This document shows, one piece after another, positions 25,491 to 35,805 of a stretch of DNA of 64,000 nt. The translations under genes and the position numbers were made by a program. The notes under the pieces are model-generated. The model had not been told where the DNA came from and searched no databases. It saw only the letters and a program-made list of their open reading frames with translations. The stretch comes from an uncultured Hyphomicrobiales bacterium (GTDB lineage Bacteria > Pseudomonadota > Alphaproteobacteria > Rhizobiales > Beijerinckiaceae), in assembly GCA_903902915.1 (NCBI GenBank), contig CAIUWR010000045.1, positions 202,588-266,587 of the forward strand, read 5' to 3'. Each line of letters starts with the position of its first letter. Position 1 is the first letter of the stretch.

Positions 25491-28400
25491 CTATTCAGCA
25501 GGCAGGCCCATGGCGGCTTTTTGCAGGAGCGCCGGGGTTTTGCGGCGCGATAGACGGCTCATCAGCAGGTAAATCACCGGCGTCGTATAGAGGGTTAGCA
25601 GTTGCGAGAGCACGAGCCCGCCCACGATGGCGACGCCCAGCGGTCGGCGCAGCTCAGAGCCCGCGCCCGAAGCGATGAGGATGGGAACGGCGCCGAAAAT
25701 CGCCGCCATGGTCGTCATGAGAATCGGGCGGAAGCGCTCCAGGCAGGCGGCGCGCATGGCCTGCCTCGGGTCAAGCCCCCGTTCCCGCTCGGCCGCGATG
25801 GCGAAATCGACCAGCATGATTCCATTTTTCTTCACGATGCCGATCAACAAGATGATGCCGATGAAGGCCACGATGGTCAGCTCCATGCCGACAGCCTCCA
25901 GCGCGATCAACGCGCCGAGCCCAGCGGGCGGCAGAGTGGAGACGATGGTGAGCGGGTGAATGAGGCTCTCATAGAGCACCCCCAGAATGATATAGACGGC
26001 GAACAGCGCCGCGAGGATGAGCAAGGCGCCGTCGTTTGAAGAATCGGCGATGGCCTTGGCGTCGCCCGAAAAATCCGCGCGCACGCCCGGCGGCAGGCGA
26101 ATGCCGGCGATGGCCGCCTGAAGCGCCGTATTGGCCTCCTCCGCCACCACGCCGGGCGCCGCCGCGTAGTTGATGGTGATGGAGGCGAATTGTCCCGTAT
26201 GGTTGATCGTCAGGGGCGCCGAGCCGCGCTCGACCCGCGCCACCGCGCCCAGCGGAATCTGCACCCCGCCCGCGCCCGGCACAAAAAGCCCTGAAAAATC
26301 GCCCGGATCGCGCTGGCGGGCCTGCGCTACCTCCAGCACCACCTTGTACTGGTTGCGTTCGCCATAGATCGTCGAAATCTGACGTTGGCTGAAAGCGTCG
26401 GAAAGCACATTGTCGATGGCGGATATGTTCACGCCCATGCGCGCGGCGGCCGCCCGGTCGATCACCACCTTCGCCTGAAGGCCTTCCTTCTCGCGGTCGC
26501 TGGACACGTCGGCGAGTTGCGGCGTCGCCTTGGCCGCCTCCAGCGCCTTTGCGCCCCAGACGTCGAGTTCCTCAGCGTCAGAGCCCCAGAGCGTGAACTG
26601 ATAATTCGATTTGCCCTGCCGCCCGCCCACGCGCACATCCTGCATGGCGATCAGATAGACGCGCAGCCCCGGCGACAGCGAGAGCCGTTCGCGCAGCCGC
26701 GCGATGACCGTCTTGGACGTGTCGTCGCGTTTCTGCTTCAACCCGACATACATGCGCCCGCTGTTGACCGACCCGCCGCCGCCAAGGAACGAGGCGGTCG
26801 ATTCCACAGCCGGATCGGCGGCGATGATGGCGGCCGCCTTGCCCTGCGCTTCCTCCATGGCGGGGAAAGAGATATCCGGCCCCGCCTCTGTGAAGGCGAA
26901 CAGGAGGCCCAGATCATCCTCCGGCAACATCCCCTTGGGCACGACGCGATAGAGTTGCACGGTCAGCCCGATGGTGAGCAGAAAGACCACAAGCACCACA
27001 AAGGGCCGCGCAAAGGCGATTTCCAGCGAACGACCATAGGCGTCGCGCAGCCGGTCGAGCGTGCGGTCGAACCAGCCGGACGAGCGCTCGCTGCGCGCCA
27101 TGAAGCGCCCGCAGATCATGGGCGTGACCGTGAGGGAGACGAAGGCGGAGGCGAGGATGGCGAAGGTGAGGGTCAATGAGAATTCGCGAAACATGCGCCC
27201 CATGATCCCCGGCATGAAGAGCAGCGGGATGAAAGCCGCGATCAGCGAAAGGCTGATGGAGATGACGGTGAAGCCAATCTGCCGCGCCCCCAGGAGGGCG
27301 GCCCGCATGGGGCTGACGCCCGCCGCGATATTGCGGTCGACGTTCTCCACCATGACGATGGCGTCATCGACCACAAAGCCCACGGAAATCACCACCGCCA
27401 TGAGCGAGAGATTGTCGAGCGTATAGCCGCAGGCCCACATGCTGGCGAAGGCGACGCCGAGCGACAAAGGCACGGCGACGCCCGCCCCCAGAACAGGCGC
27501 CGCGCGACGCAAAAAGGCGAAGACCACCAGCATGACAAGCGCGATGGAGACGAGCAAGGTCTTCTCGAGATCCTCGATGGAGGCGCGGATCATCACCGTG
27601 CGATCCATCATGACCTGAAAGTCCAGGCCGGGCGGAACCAGCTGCCTGAAATCCTGCAGCAGGCGCTTCACGCCATCAATGGTGGTGATCACATTTGCTT
27701 CCGGGAGCTTGGTGATCTGCACGATCACGGCGGGCTTGCCATTGAACCAACCGGCTGCGCGCGTATTGCGCACCCCAGGCTCGATCGTGGCCACGTCGCC
27801 CAACCGCACCACAGCGCCAGAGGCGCTGCGCAGGATGATCTTTCGATAGTCTTCGGGACTGCGGAGCTGACTGTTCGTCGCCAAGGTCTGGCTGACGCGC
27901 TCGCCCTCGAAAGCGCCTACAGGCGACAAGCTGTTGGCCGCCACGATCGCCGCATTCACATCTTCCAGCCCAACCCCCATGGCCGCGAGCCGCGCGGGAT
28001 CGGCGCGCACGCGCAACGCGGGTTGTTCGGCGCCATTGACCTGCACCTCCGCGACGCCCTCCACTTGCGAGAGCCGCTGGGCGATGATGGAATCTGCAAG
28101 ATCGAACACGGCGTCGGGCGCGAGCGTATCGGAGGTGAGCGCCAGGATCAGCACCGGCATGGCGTTGGGATTGGCCTTGCGGAACGTCGGCAAGCTGGGC
28201 ATGTCGCCGGGCAGATCGGTCACGGCGGCGTTCAGCGCGGCCTGCACGTCGCGCGCGGCGGAATCGATGTTCCGTCCGAGATCGAATTGCAGGGTGATGT
28301 TTGTCGAGCCGAGCGAACTCCAGGAGGTGATTTCATTGACGCCCGAAATGGAGCCAAGCGCACGCTCCAGGGGCGCAGCCACGCTGGCGGCCATGGTCGA

Positions 28401-28571
28401 TGGATCGGCGCCCGGCCTGTTGGCGGTGATGCGGATGACGGGAAATTCCACATTCGGCAAATTCGCCACCGGCAGAAAGCCGTAGCCAAGGCCGCCAAGC
28501 AGAAAGAGGGCGAAGGACAGCAGCGTGGTCGCCACCGGACGCAGGATGAAGGGCGCCGAAAGGCTCCTCAT
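25491..28571 (-). CDS. Efflux RND transporter permease, MdtC-like
   Basis: 1026 residues. It starts SAPFILRPVATTLLSFALFL as in MdtB/MdtC proteins, and helix 4 has the proton-relay pair in VISVGFVVDDAIVMVENVDR. MdtB and MdtC form a mixed trimer in enterobacteria and export bile salts, novobiocin and other compounds; here an equivalent mixed pump is inferred from the tandem arrangement. Its ATG overlaps the stop of the MdtB-like gene (ATGA), which would help keep the two subunits in a fixed ratio. Last gene of the four-gene operon. Confidence 0.9.
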   Translation of the reverse strand: MRSLSAPFILRPVATTLLSFALFLLGGLGYGFLPVANLPNVEFPVIRITANRPGADPSTMAASVAAPLERALGSISGVNEITSWSSLGSTNITLQFDLGRNIDSAARDVQAALNAAVTDLPGDMPSLPTFRKANPNAMPVLILALTSDTLAPDAVFDLADSIIAQRLSQVEGVAEVQVNGAEQPALRVRADPARLAAMGVGLEDVNAAIVAANSLSPVGAFEGERVSQTLATNSQLRSPEDYRKIILRSASGAVVRLGDVATIEPGVRNTRAAGWFNGKPAVIVQITKLPEANVITTIDGVKRLLQDFRQLVPPGLDFQVMMDRTVMIRASIEDLEKTLLVSIALVMLVVFAFLRRAAPVLGAGVAVPLSLGVAFASMWACGYTLDNLSLMAVVISVGFVVDDAIVMVENVDRNIAAGVSPMRAALLGARQIGFTVISISLSLIAAFIPLLFMPGIMGRMFREFSLTLTFAILASAFVSLTVTPMICGRFMARSERSSGWFDRTLDRLRDAYGRSLEIAFARPFVVLVVFLLTIGLTVQLYRVVPKGMLPEDDLGLLFAFTEAGPDISFPAMEEAQGKAAAIIAADPAVESTASFLGGGGSVNSGRMYVGLKQKRDDTSKTVIARLRERLSLSPGLRVYLIAMQDVRVGGRQGKSNYQFTLWGSDAEELDVWGAKALEAAKATPQLADVSSDREKEGLQAKVVIDRAAAARMGVNISAIDNVLSDAFSQRQISTIYGERNQYKVVLEVAQARQRDPGDFSGLFVPGAGGVQIPLGAVARVERGSAPLTINHTGQFASITINYAAAPGVVAEEANTALQAAIAGIRLPPGVRADFSGDAKAIADSSNDGALLILAALFAVYIILGVLYESLIHPLTIVSTLPPAGLGALIALEAVGMELTIVAFIGIILLIGIVKKNGIMLVDFAIAAERERGLDPRQAMRAACLERFRPILMTTMAAIFGAVPILIASGAGSELRRPLGVAIVGGLVLSQLLTLYTTPVIYLLMSRLSRRKTPALLQKAAMGLPAE

Positions 28572-31500
28572 TCCGCACCCTCCGCCATTTCATCGGTGGC
28601 CCGCGCGGGCTTGCGTCCGCGCCATCCAAAGCGCGCGCGCACGCGCTCCACGGCCAGATAGATCACAGGGGTCGTGTAAAGGGTCAGCAACTGACTGAGC
28701 AGCAAGCCGCCGACGATGGACACGCCGAGCGGAATGCGCAATTCGCTGCCCGAACCGCTGGCGAAGGCGAGCGGAAGCGCGCCAAACAGCGCGGCCAGCG
28801 TGGTCATCATGATGGGGCGGAAACGCAGATGGCAGGCGCGCAGGATCGCCTCCTGCGGCGATAGTCCCGAGCGCTCGGCCACCAGCGCAAAATCGATCAT
28901 CATGATCGCGTTCTTCTTCACGATGCCCATCAAGAGCACAATGCCGATCAACGCGATGATGGACAGATCCTGCCCCGTGAGCATCAACGCCAGCAACGCG
29001 CCGACGCCTGCGGAGGGAAGCGTGGTGAGAATGGTGAAGGGATGGGCGAAGCTCTCGTAGAGCATGCCCAGCACGATATAGATGGCGATGATCGCGGCCA
29101 GGATCAGCCAGGGCTGCGTGGCGAGCGAGCGCTTGAACTCGGCCGCGTCCGCACGGAACGTTCCAATCACCGAAGCGGGCATGCCGATGTCGGCTTCCGC
29201 CCGCGCCACCGCCTGCACGGCGTCGCCTAGCGAGGCTTGCGGTTCGAGATCGAAACTGACGATGGCGGCGGGAAACTGATCCTGATGCATGACCGCGAGC
29301 GGCGCCGTGATGCGCCTGATGGTGGCTACAGTCTCCAGCGGGGTCTGCACCCCGCCAGCGCCTGGCACATAGAGTTTCGCGAGGGCTGCGGGGTCGAGCT
29401 GATATTGGGGAGCGGCCTCCAGGACGACGCGATACTGATTAGATTGCGCGTAAATGGTGGAGACCTGCCTCTGGCCGAAAGCGCTGTTCAGCGTATCGTC
29501 AATCGCCTGCATGCCGACGCCCAGACGCCCGGCCTTTTCGCGATCCACATCGACGAAGATGCGCAAGCCGCCATCATTGGTTTCGGCCGCCACATTGCGC
29601 ACGACGCCGGAGCCGCGCAAGGCCTCCGCCAGCTTCTTGGCCCAGACCTCAAGCTGCGCCGCGTCAGCGCTGGAAAGCGTATATTGAAATTGCGAGCGGC
29701 TCGATTGCGTCGTGATCTGGATGTCTTGCGCGGGCTGGGCGTAAAGCTTCACGCCCGCGACGTCGGACGCCGCGACGCGCAGACGCTCGGCGATCACGCC
29801 AGCGTCGAAGCGGCGCAATTCGCGCGGCCTCAGCACCACCGTAAGACGCGCCGCGTTTTGCGTGACGTTGAGCGGACCGATGCCCACGACGCCCACAACC
29901 CCTGTGACGTCGGGATCACGGCTCATGATGGCGGCGACCTCCTCTTGCAAGCGCGACATCTCGCGGAAGGACACATCCGGCGCAGCCTCCACGCTGACGG
30001 TGATGAGGCCCGTGTCCTGCGTTGGCAGGAACCCCTTGGGGATCATGATATAAAGCCCGACCGTCAGCGCCAGCGTAGCGAGGGTGGCCAGCTGCATCAG
30101 CCCCTGGCGCGCGATGGCCCAGCCAAGCGTCGCATCATAGAGGCGGGCCAGAGCGGCGAAGGGCCATTCGAGGATGCGCAGCAGGCGGGGCGCAGCGGCG
30201 CCTTCGGGAATGGCGCGCAGAAGCCGCCCGCACATCATCGGCGTCAAGGTGAGGGAAATCACCGCCGAGACCACGACCGCCAGCGTCAGCGTGATCGCGA
30301 ATTCGCGGAACATGCGTCCCACGATGCCGGTCATGAACAGCAGCGGAATGAACACGGCCACCAGAGAGGCGGTGAGCGAAATGACCGTGAAGCCGATCTC
30401 GCGGGCGCCGTCGAGCGCGGCTTGCAGGGGAGTCTTGCCGCTCTCCAGATTGCGCACGATGTTCTCGATCATGACGATGGCGTCATCGACCACAAAGCCC
30501 GTGCCGATGGTCAGCGCCATGAGCGAAAGATTGTCGAGACTGAACCCTGCGAGCCACATGGCGGCGAAACTGGCGAGGATGGAGAGCGGGAGCGTCACGC
30601 CCGCAATGATGGTGGCGCGCAAGGTGCGCAGGAACAGCAACACCACCAGCACCACCAGGCCGATGGCCAGCACGAGCGTGAATTGCACGTCGACGACGGA
30701 GGCGCGGATGGTCTGGGTGCGGTCATGCGCCACCACCAGCTCCGCGCCCGCGGGCAGCGAGCGTTGCAGGCGCGGCAGCTCGCGCTTCAGCCGGTCCACC
30801 GTGTCGATGATGTTGGCGCCGGGCTGTTTCTGCACATCGAGCACGATGGCCGTGCGCCCGTTGAACCAGCCGCCCACGCGGGTGTTCTCCAGCCCGTCCA
30901 GCACGTCCGCCACATCGCGCAGCATGACCGGCGCATTGTTGCGATAAGCGACGACGATGCCGCGATAGGCCTCGGCGGCGCTTATCTGATCGTTGGAGGC
31001 GATGGTGTAGGATTGCTGGGCGCCATCCAGCGCGCCCTTCGCGCCCGCCACATTGGCGCCGACGATGGCGAGGCGCAGATCTTCCAGCCCAAGGCGATAG
31101 GACGCCAGGCGCGCGAGATCGGCCTGGATGCGCACGGCGGGCCGCACGCCGCCCTGAATCGACACGCGCCCCACGCCGCTGATCTCGGACAGGCGCGGGC
31201 CGATCAATGTATCGGCGAAATCGCTCAAGGCCCGCAGCGGCAGCGTGTCCGACATGACGGCCACGGTGACGATGGGCGCATCGGCCGGGTTCACTTTCGA
31301 ATAGACCGGGGGATAGGGCAAATTATGCGGCAGGGTGGACGAGGCCGCGTTGATCGCCGACTGCACGTCCTGCGCGGCGGCGTCGATGTCGCGGTCGAGC
31401 TCGAACTGCAACGTGATCTGGCTGAGGCCGAAAGAGGATTGCGACGACATGGAGACCAGCGCCGGAATCTGGCCAAATTGCCGCTCCAGCGGCGAGGTGA

Positions 31501-31687
31501 CGATGGAGGCGATGGTGTCGGGATTGGCGCCGGGCAACTGGGTCATGATCTGCATGGTCGGAAAATCGACCTGCGGCAAAGCCGAGACCGGCAGCCGCCA
31601 GAACCCGAGCAGACCAAACAGAAGAATCGCGACCCCCAGCAGCGAAGTCGCCACCGGCCGCAGGATGAAGGGCGCCGAAACGCTCAT
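28568..31687 (-). CDS. Efflux RND transporter permease, MdtB-like
   Basis: 1039 residues. N-terminus SVSAPFILRPVATSLLGVAI is nearly the same as that of the next gene, showing that the two arose by duplication. Helix 4 reads LTIGTGFVVDDAIVMIENIVRN, with the Asp pair needed for proton translocation. Start and stop overlap the neighbouring genes by four bases each. Expected in the inner membrane in a complex with the MdtC-like subunit, the adaptor and the NodT-family channel encoded upstream. Confidence 0.9.
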   Translation of the reverse strand: MSVSAPFILRPVATSLLGVAILLFGLLGFWRLPVSALPQVDFPTMQIMTQLPGANPDTIASIVTSPLERQFGQIPALVSMSSQSSFGLSQITLQFELDRDIDAAAQDVQSAINAASSTLPHNLPYPPVYSKVNPADAPIVTVAVMSDTLPLRALSDFADTLIGPRLSEISGVGRVSIQGGVRPAVRIQADLARLASYRLGLEDLRLAIVGANVAGAKGALDGAQQSYTIASNDQISAAEAYRGIVVAYRNNAPVMLRDVADVLDGLENTRVGGWFNGRTAIVLDVQKQPGANIIDTVDRLKRELPRLQRSLPAGAELVVAHDRTQTIRASVVDVQFTLVLAIGLVVLVVLLFLRTLRATIIAGVTLPLSILASFAAMWLAGFSLDNLSLMALTIGTGFVVDDAIVMIENIVRNLESGKTPLQAALDGAREIGFTVISLTASLVAVFIPLLFMTGIVGRMFREFAITLTLAVVVSAVISLTLTPMMCGRLLRAIPEGAAAPRLLRILEWPFAALARLYDATLGWAIARQGLMQLATLATLALTVGLYIMIPKGFLPTQDTGLITVSVEAAPDVSFREMSRLQEEVAAIMSRDPDVTGVVGVVGIGPLNVTQNAARLTVVLRPRELRRFDAGVIAERLRVAASDVAGVKLYAQPAQDIQITTQSSRSQFQYTLSSADAAQLEVWAKKLAEALRGSGVVRNVAAETNDGGLRIFVDVDREKAGRLGVGMQAIDDTLNSAFGQRQVSTIYAQSNQYRVVLEAAPQYQLDPAALAKLYVPGAGGVQTPLETVATIRRITAPLAVMHQDQFPAAIVSFDLEPQASLGDAVQAVARAEADIGMPASVIGTFRADAAEFKRSLATQPWLILAAIIAIYIVLGMLYESFAHPFTILTTLPSAGVGALLALMLTGQDLSIIALIGIVLLMGIVKKNAIMMIDFALVAERSGLSPQEAILRACHLRFRPIMMTTLAALFGALPLAFASGSGSELRIPLGVSIVGGLLLSQLLTLYTTPVIYLAVERVRARFGWRGRKPARATDEMAEGAE

Positions 31688-32973
31688 CTGGTCACGGCCG
31701 CAGCGCCGCCCTGCGGTTGCGGCCGCGCCTGCCCTTCCGCACGGCGCCCCTGACCCTGCCCGCCTCGCGGGCGCGCCTCGGGTGTGGGCGCATCAGGCTG
31801 GGCGAGCGTTGGCGTCTGCGCCTGCGGCCGCACGGCGGAGCCATCGGTGAGCTGTCCGAAACCTGTGGTGATGACGGTCGCGCCGTCCTCGACCCCGCTC
31901 TGGATCACCGCGATGTTTTCATCCTGGCGCCCCACAGCCACGCTCTTCATGGCCGCCTTGGACTCGGGCGTCAGCACATAGACGAAGGCGCCCTTCGGCC
32001 CACGCTGCACCGCGCCGGCGGGCGCCACCAGCGCCTGACGCAGCACATCCACGAAAACGCGCACGTTGATGAACTGGCCGGGCCAGAGCGCAAGGTCGGC
32101 GTTGGCGAAGATGGCCTTCACCCGCACGGTGCCCGTCGTTATGTCGACCTGATTGTCGATCACCTCCACCTCGCCCGTCTGGATCACGGTGGCGTTGTCG
32201 GCCTCCATGGCCTGCACCTTCAGACGCCCGCGCAACTGACCCGCCACCACCGCCCGCAGATATTGCTGTGGGAGGCTGAACACCGCAGCGACGGGCCTCA
32301 CCTGCGTCAGGGTGACGATGCCGGCGGCGTCGGCTGCGTGAACGATATTGCCGGCGTCGATGGCGCGCAGGCCCGTGCGGCCGTCGATCGGCGCCGTGAT
32401 GGTCGTGTAGTCGAGGATGGCTTTGGCGTTGTCGATCGCCGCCTGATCCAGCCGCACCAGGGCCTCCAGTTGGGCGACCGTGGCCTTCTGCGTATCGGCC
32501 TGCTGACGCGAGCCGAAATTGCCGACGGCGAGGCGCGTATAGCGGTCCAGATCAATGCGCGCATTCTCGAGCTGGGATTCATCCTGCGCCTTTTTGGCGA
32601 CGACCTGATCATAGAGCGCCTGATAGGTGCGCGGGTCGATCCTGGCCAGAACATCGCCCTTCTTGACGTCCTGCCCATCGCGGAAGGTGAGCTCCATGAG
32701 CCTTCCGTCAACCTGCGCGCGCACCACCACCGTATTGAGCGCCTGCACTGTGCCGACGGCGTCGATCGTCACCGGCACGTCCTGGCGCGTCAGCGTGGCG
32801 GTGAGCACGGGCACAACCTCGGATTTCTGCGCTCGCCTGCCGCCAAACAGGCGCGGCCGATCCTGCTCCTGAGCGCTATCCCGGCCCGGAAAGGGGATCG
32901 TGATGAGGCCCAGCCGGTCGGCCCCCCAGGCCCCGAGCCCGACCAGCACGAGAAGCGCGATCATTTTTCTCAT
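31684..32973 (-). CDS. Efflux RND periplasmic adaptor subunit, MdtA-like
   Basis: 429 residues. A short N-terminal membrane anchor is followed by a linker with many charged residues, the lipoyl half-motif VVVRAQVDGRLMELTFRDGQ, the coiled-coil hairpin, the second lipoyl half (AILDYTTITAPIDGRTGLR), and barrel domains (VAPAGAVQRGPKGAFVYVL). The last 60 residues are a Pro-, Gln- and Arg-rich tail of low complexity, not part of the conserved fold. Start overlaps the stop of the outer-membrane channel gene and stop overlaps the MdtB-like start, both by ATGA. Confidence 0.9.
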   Translation of the reverse strand: MRKMIALLVLVGLGAWGADRLGLITIPFPGRDSAQEQDRPRLFGGRRAQKSEVVPVLTATLTRQDVPVTIDAVGTVQALNTVVVRAQVDGRLMELTFRDGQDVKKGDVLARIDPRTYQALYDQVVAKKAQDESQLENARIDLDRYTRLAVGNFGSRQQADTQKATVAQLEALVRLDQAAIDNAKAILDYTTITAPIDGRTGLRAIDAGNIVHAADAAGIVTLTQVRPVAAVFSLPQQYLRAVVAGQLRGRLKVQAMEADNATVIQTGEVEVIDNQVDITTGTVRVKAIFANADLALWPGQFINVRVFVDVLRQALVAPAGAVQRGPKGAFVYVLTPESKAAMKSVAVGRQDENIAVIQSGVEDGATVITTGFGQLTDGSAVRPQAQTPTLAQPDAPTPEARPRGGQGQGRRAEGQARPQPQGGAAAVTR

Positions 32974-34433
32974 TGATCCGCCCCCCCGGTTCCAGCGGCG
33001 GGCCCCGCGAAGACGGCGACGGCCCGCTCCTGCGTCCAGCCGCCGCCCAAAGCCTGATACAGCGAGACCGCAGCCTGGAAGCGCTCCAGACGCACCTGGG
33101 TCAGCTGATCCTGCGCCTGAAACAGCGTGAGTTGGATGTTCAAAAGCGTCACCACATCAACCGTGCCTTCCCGCAAGCGCACCTCCGTTATCTGGTAGGC
33201 CCGGCGCGCCGCCGCTACGGCGGCGAGCTGCAATCTTTCGTGTACAGCGCTCTGCTGGACCGCAATCAAAGCGTTCTCGACATCCGACAGCGCCTGAATG
33301 ATGCTTTTGCGATAGACTTCCAAGGCTTCGATCTGCAGGCCCTGCGCCGCCAGCAATTGCCCTTCAAGGCTGCCGCCGGTGAAGATCGGGGCGGTGAGGC
33401 CCTCAGCCAGCGAGGCGGCCAGCGCGTCCGGACGCAGCAGATTCTTGAGCGTGAGGCTGGCGACCCCGGCCGTGCCGGTCAGGCTGATGGTCGGCAGGAA
33501 GGCCGCGCGCGCGGCGCTCACGCTGGCGTTCTGGGCGACGAGTTTGGTCTCGGCGGAAACGATGTCCGGCCGCTGGAACAGCAGCTGGGACGGCAGGCCC
33601 GCGCGCACCGCAGGCGTCTTCAGCGCATCAAGGCTGCCGCCCCGCACGCTCATGCTCTCGGGCGTGCGGCCCACCAGCACGGCCAGCAGATTGCGCGTCT
33701 GCTGCACCGCCTGCTCCAAAGGCGGCACGGCGGCGCGCTGGTTGGCGACAACGCTGTCCTGCTGAGCCAGATCAAGCGCTGTGGCGGTGCCCACCTCCAG
33801 CCGCGCGCGGATGGCGCTCTGCACGCTCTCGGCGATGCGGATATCCTCCCGCGCCAGCCGCAGCCGGTCCTGGGCGGCGAGCATGAGGAAATAACTGTTG
33901 GCGACCGAGGCCAGCGTGGCGACCGCCACCACATCGCGGTCATAGATGCTGGAGGTGGCGGTTTCCCGGGCGGATTCGGCCAGCGAGCGGTTCCGGCCGA
34001 ACAGGTCAAGCGCATAGCTCGCGGTCAGACCAAGATCGAAGCGGTTGGAGACGCTGGAGGTGAAAGGCCCCACCTTGGAGCGCAACGTGCCCGGCGACAG
34101 ACTGCGGCTGGCGTCCTCGGTTCCCTGGAGCTGTGGATAAAGCGCCGCGCCAGCCACCTCCGCCTGCCCCTGCGCCTGAATGATTCGGGCGCTGGCGAGG
34201 GCGATGTCAAGATTTTGCTCCTGCGCCTGCTCCACCAGACGGGCGAGTTCCGGCGAGCCGAACTGCGCCGCCCAGAAGCCCGGCGGGCGCGTCGGCCCAG
34301 TGGCGGCGGCGCGGTAAGCCTCCGGAATTTCGGGCAAGGCGGCGACGAATGGCCGCTCGGGCCAGCAGCCGCCCAACAGCCCCGCGACGAGGCCCAAAGC
34401 GCAGGCGCGCGCGCCACGAAGGCCCCATTTCAT
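32970..34433 (-). CDS. Efflux outer membrane channel, NodT family lipoprotein
   Basis: 487 residues. The N-terminus (LVAGLLGGC) gives a lipobox, so the mature protein should be lipid-anchored in the outer membrane. Two tandem TolC-type repeats follow, with typical helices such as LVEQAQEQNLDIALASARI and LRAGLPSQLLFQRPDI, and the GLPS-LL-RPDI motif conserved in NodT/OprM channels. It forms the exit duct for the adaptor and RND pumps encoded downstream. ATG at 34433 was chosen because it gives a proper lipoprotein signal; a longer frame extends 35 codons upstream. First gene of the operon. Confidence 0.9.
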   Translation of the reverse strand: MKWGLRGARACALGLVAGLLGGCWPERPFVAALPEIPEAYRAAATGPTRPPGFWAAQFGSPELARLVEQAQEQNLDIALASARIIQAQGQAEVAGAALYPQLQGTEDASRSLSPGTLRSKVGPFTSSVSNRFDLGLTASYALDLFGRNRSLAESARETATSSIYDRDVVAVATLASVANSYFLMLAAQDRLRLAREDIRIAESVQSAIRARLEVGTATALDLAQQDSVVANQRAAVPPLEQAVQQTRNLLAVLVGRTPESMSVRGGSLDALKTPAVRAGLPSQLLFQRPDIVSAETKLVAQNASVSAARAAFLPTISLTGTAGVASLTLKNLLRPDALAASLAEGLTAPIFTGGSLEGQLLAAQGLQIEALEVYRKSIIQALSDVENALIAVQQSAVHERLQLAAVAAARRAYQITEVRLREGTVDVVTLLNIQLTLFQAQDQLTQVRLERFQAAVSLYQALGGGWTQERAVAVFAGPAAGTGGADQ

Positions 34434-34651
34434 CTGGCTCAGTCTCACCTGAATCCCTGTCTGGCCACGCCACTCGTCAACATAGCCACTTCTAGCCCGA
34501 ACCCCGGAGCGAGGGAAACTCAGGCCTAGCAGCGGCACCCTTGCGCTCGCGATTGACAGGGACTTGCGACCAAATTGCGACGATGACGCTGCTCAACTGG
34601 ACGAAAGTACGCGTTTCAACAGGAAAAACAGCATCACGTCGCAAGCCGCGA

Positions 34652-35764
34652 TCACATCCAGGGATCCACCGCGCAATGGATGGCGTTGGGCTCGCCCTCG
34701 CCGCCCACCGTGCGCAGGGCGAGATCCACATCCTTGAGGCCGAACACATGGGTCGCCATTTCATGCAGCGGATAGCGCCCGCTGGCGATGATCTGCAACC
34801 CCAGCTCCACCGCCTCATAGGAATGGCCGCGCATGCCTTTCACCGTGAGGAAGCGGCGCACCAGGGTGTCGCTGGGAAAATTCGGCACATCCTTGAACTT
34901 CCAGCCGCCCAGAATGATGCGGCCCGACTTGCGCGCCAGATTGATGGCGGTGACGATGGTCTGCGTGCCGCCCGCCGCACAATCAAGCACCAGATCGGCC
35001 ATCTCGCCGCCGGTGATGTCGGCCACGGTCTCCAGCACATCCAGTTCGTCCACATTGATCGTGTGATGGGCGCCAAGACGCCGCGCCAGTTCAAGCCGCC
35101 GCGTGTCGGTGGGCGCGCCAAGGCCCGTCACGATGATGCAGCCCGCGCCCGCCTCCTTCGCCGCGACCACGCAGGCGAGGCCCTGCTGTCCCGGCCCCTG
35201 AATCACGACGGTTTCGCCAATGCGCAGCTTGCCTTGCAGATAGGCCCATTCGACCCCATTGCCGAGCGGCAGCGCCATGGCGGCCAGCACGGCGGGCATG
35301 GACTCGGGCACGCGATGGAAAACCGAATTGGGATGCAGATATTGATGGGTGGCGAAGCCGCCCCACAGGCCCGGACCGACCGACACAGCGGTTGAGCCAT
35401 AGCGCACGGTGTCCGCGCGGTTGAGCGTGTCGGTCTCGTCGCAGAGGCGGAATTCCTGCCGTCGGCAATAACGGCAATGGCCGCAGGGAAGATATTCTTC
35501 CAGCGCGACGCGGTCGCCCTCCTTGAGGCCAAAGCGTCGGCCTGCGTCGCGCCCCAGCCGCTCGATGCGTCCCACCGATTCATGGCCCAGCACCAGCGCG
35601 CCCTTGGTCTTCGGATATTTCAGATAATAGGGCCAGTCGCTGCCGCACACGCCGGTCATCTCGATGCGCAGAAGCCCAGCATCCGCCGCGATCTCCGGCA
35701 GCGGCAGCTCACGCACTTCGGTCTTGCGAATATCGAAACTGACGGCGGCGGGAACGGCCTGCAT
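34652..35764 (-). CDS. Zinc-dependent alcohol dehydrogenase family protein
   Basis: 370 residues. Medium-chain dehydrogenase features are complete: the catalytic zinc Cys in GVCGSDWPYY, GHESVGRI, the structural zinc cluster CGHCRYCRRQEFRLC, and the nucleotide fold VIQGPGQQGLACV. It resembles L-threonine or sorbitol dehydrogenase-type enzymes but the substrate is not readable. It is encoded directly after a Rieske oxygenase, 41 bases apart, so it may oxidise a product of the same catabolic pathway. ATG at 35764 was chosen since the family N-terminus starts there. Confidence 0.87.
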   Translation of the reverse strand: MQAVPAAVSFDIRKTEVRELPLPEIAADAGLLRIEMTGVCGSDWPYYLKYPKTKGALVLGHESVGRIERLGRDAGRRFGLKEGDRVALEEYLPCGHCRYCRRQEFRLCDETDTLNRADTVRYGSTAVSVGPGLWGGFATHQYLHPNSVFHRVPESMPAVLAAMALPLGNGVEWAYLQGKLRIGETVVIQGPGQQGLACVVAAKEAGAGCIIVTGLGAPTDTRRLELARRLGAHHTINVDELDVLETVADITGGEMADLVLDCAAGGTQTIVTAINLARKSGRIILGGWKFKDVPNFPSDTLVRRFLTVKGMRGHSYEAVELGLQIIASGRYPLHEMATHVFGLKDVDLALRTVGGEGEPNAIHCAVDPWM

Positions 35765-35805
35765 GAAACACCAATGCTGCAAGGGAAAGCGCGAGGCGAC
35801 ACGCC

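Noticed and set aside
29237..31753. 838-codon plus-strand open frame over the MdtB-like gene
   Set aside because: It is antisense to a clear RND permease and its translation (His-, Arg-, Gly- and Gln-rich without domains) is the usual product of reading high-GC genes backwards.
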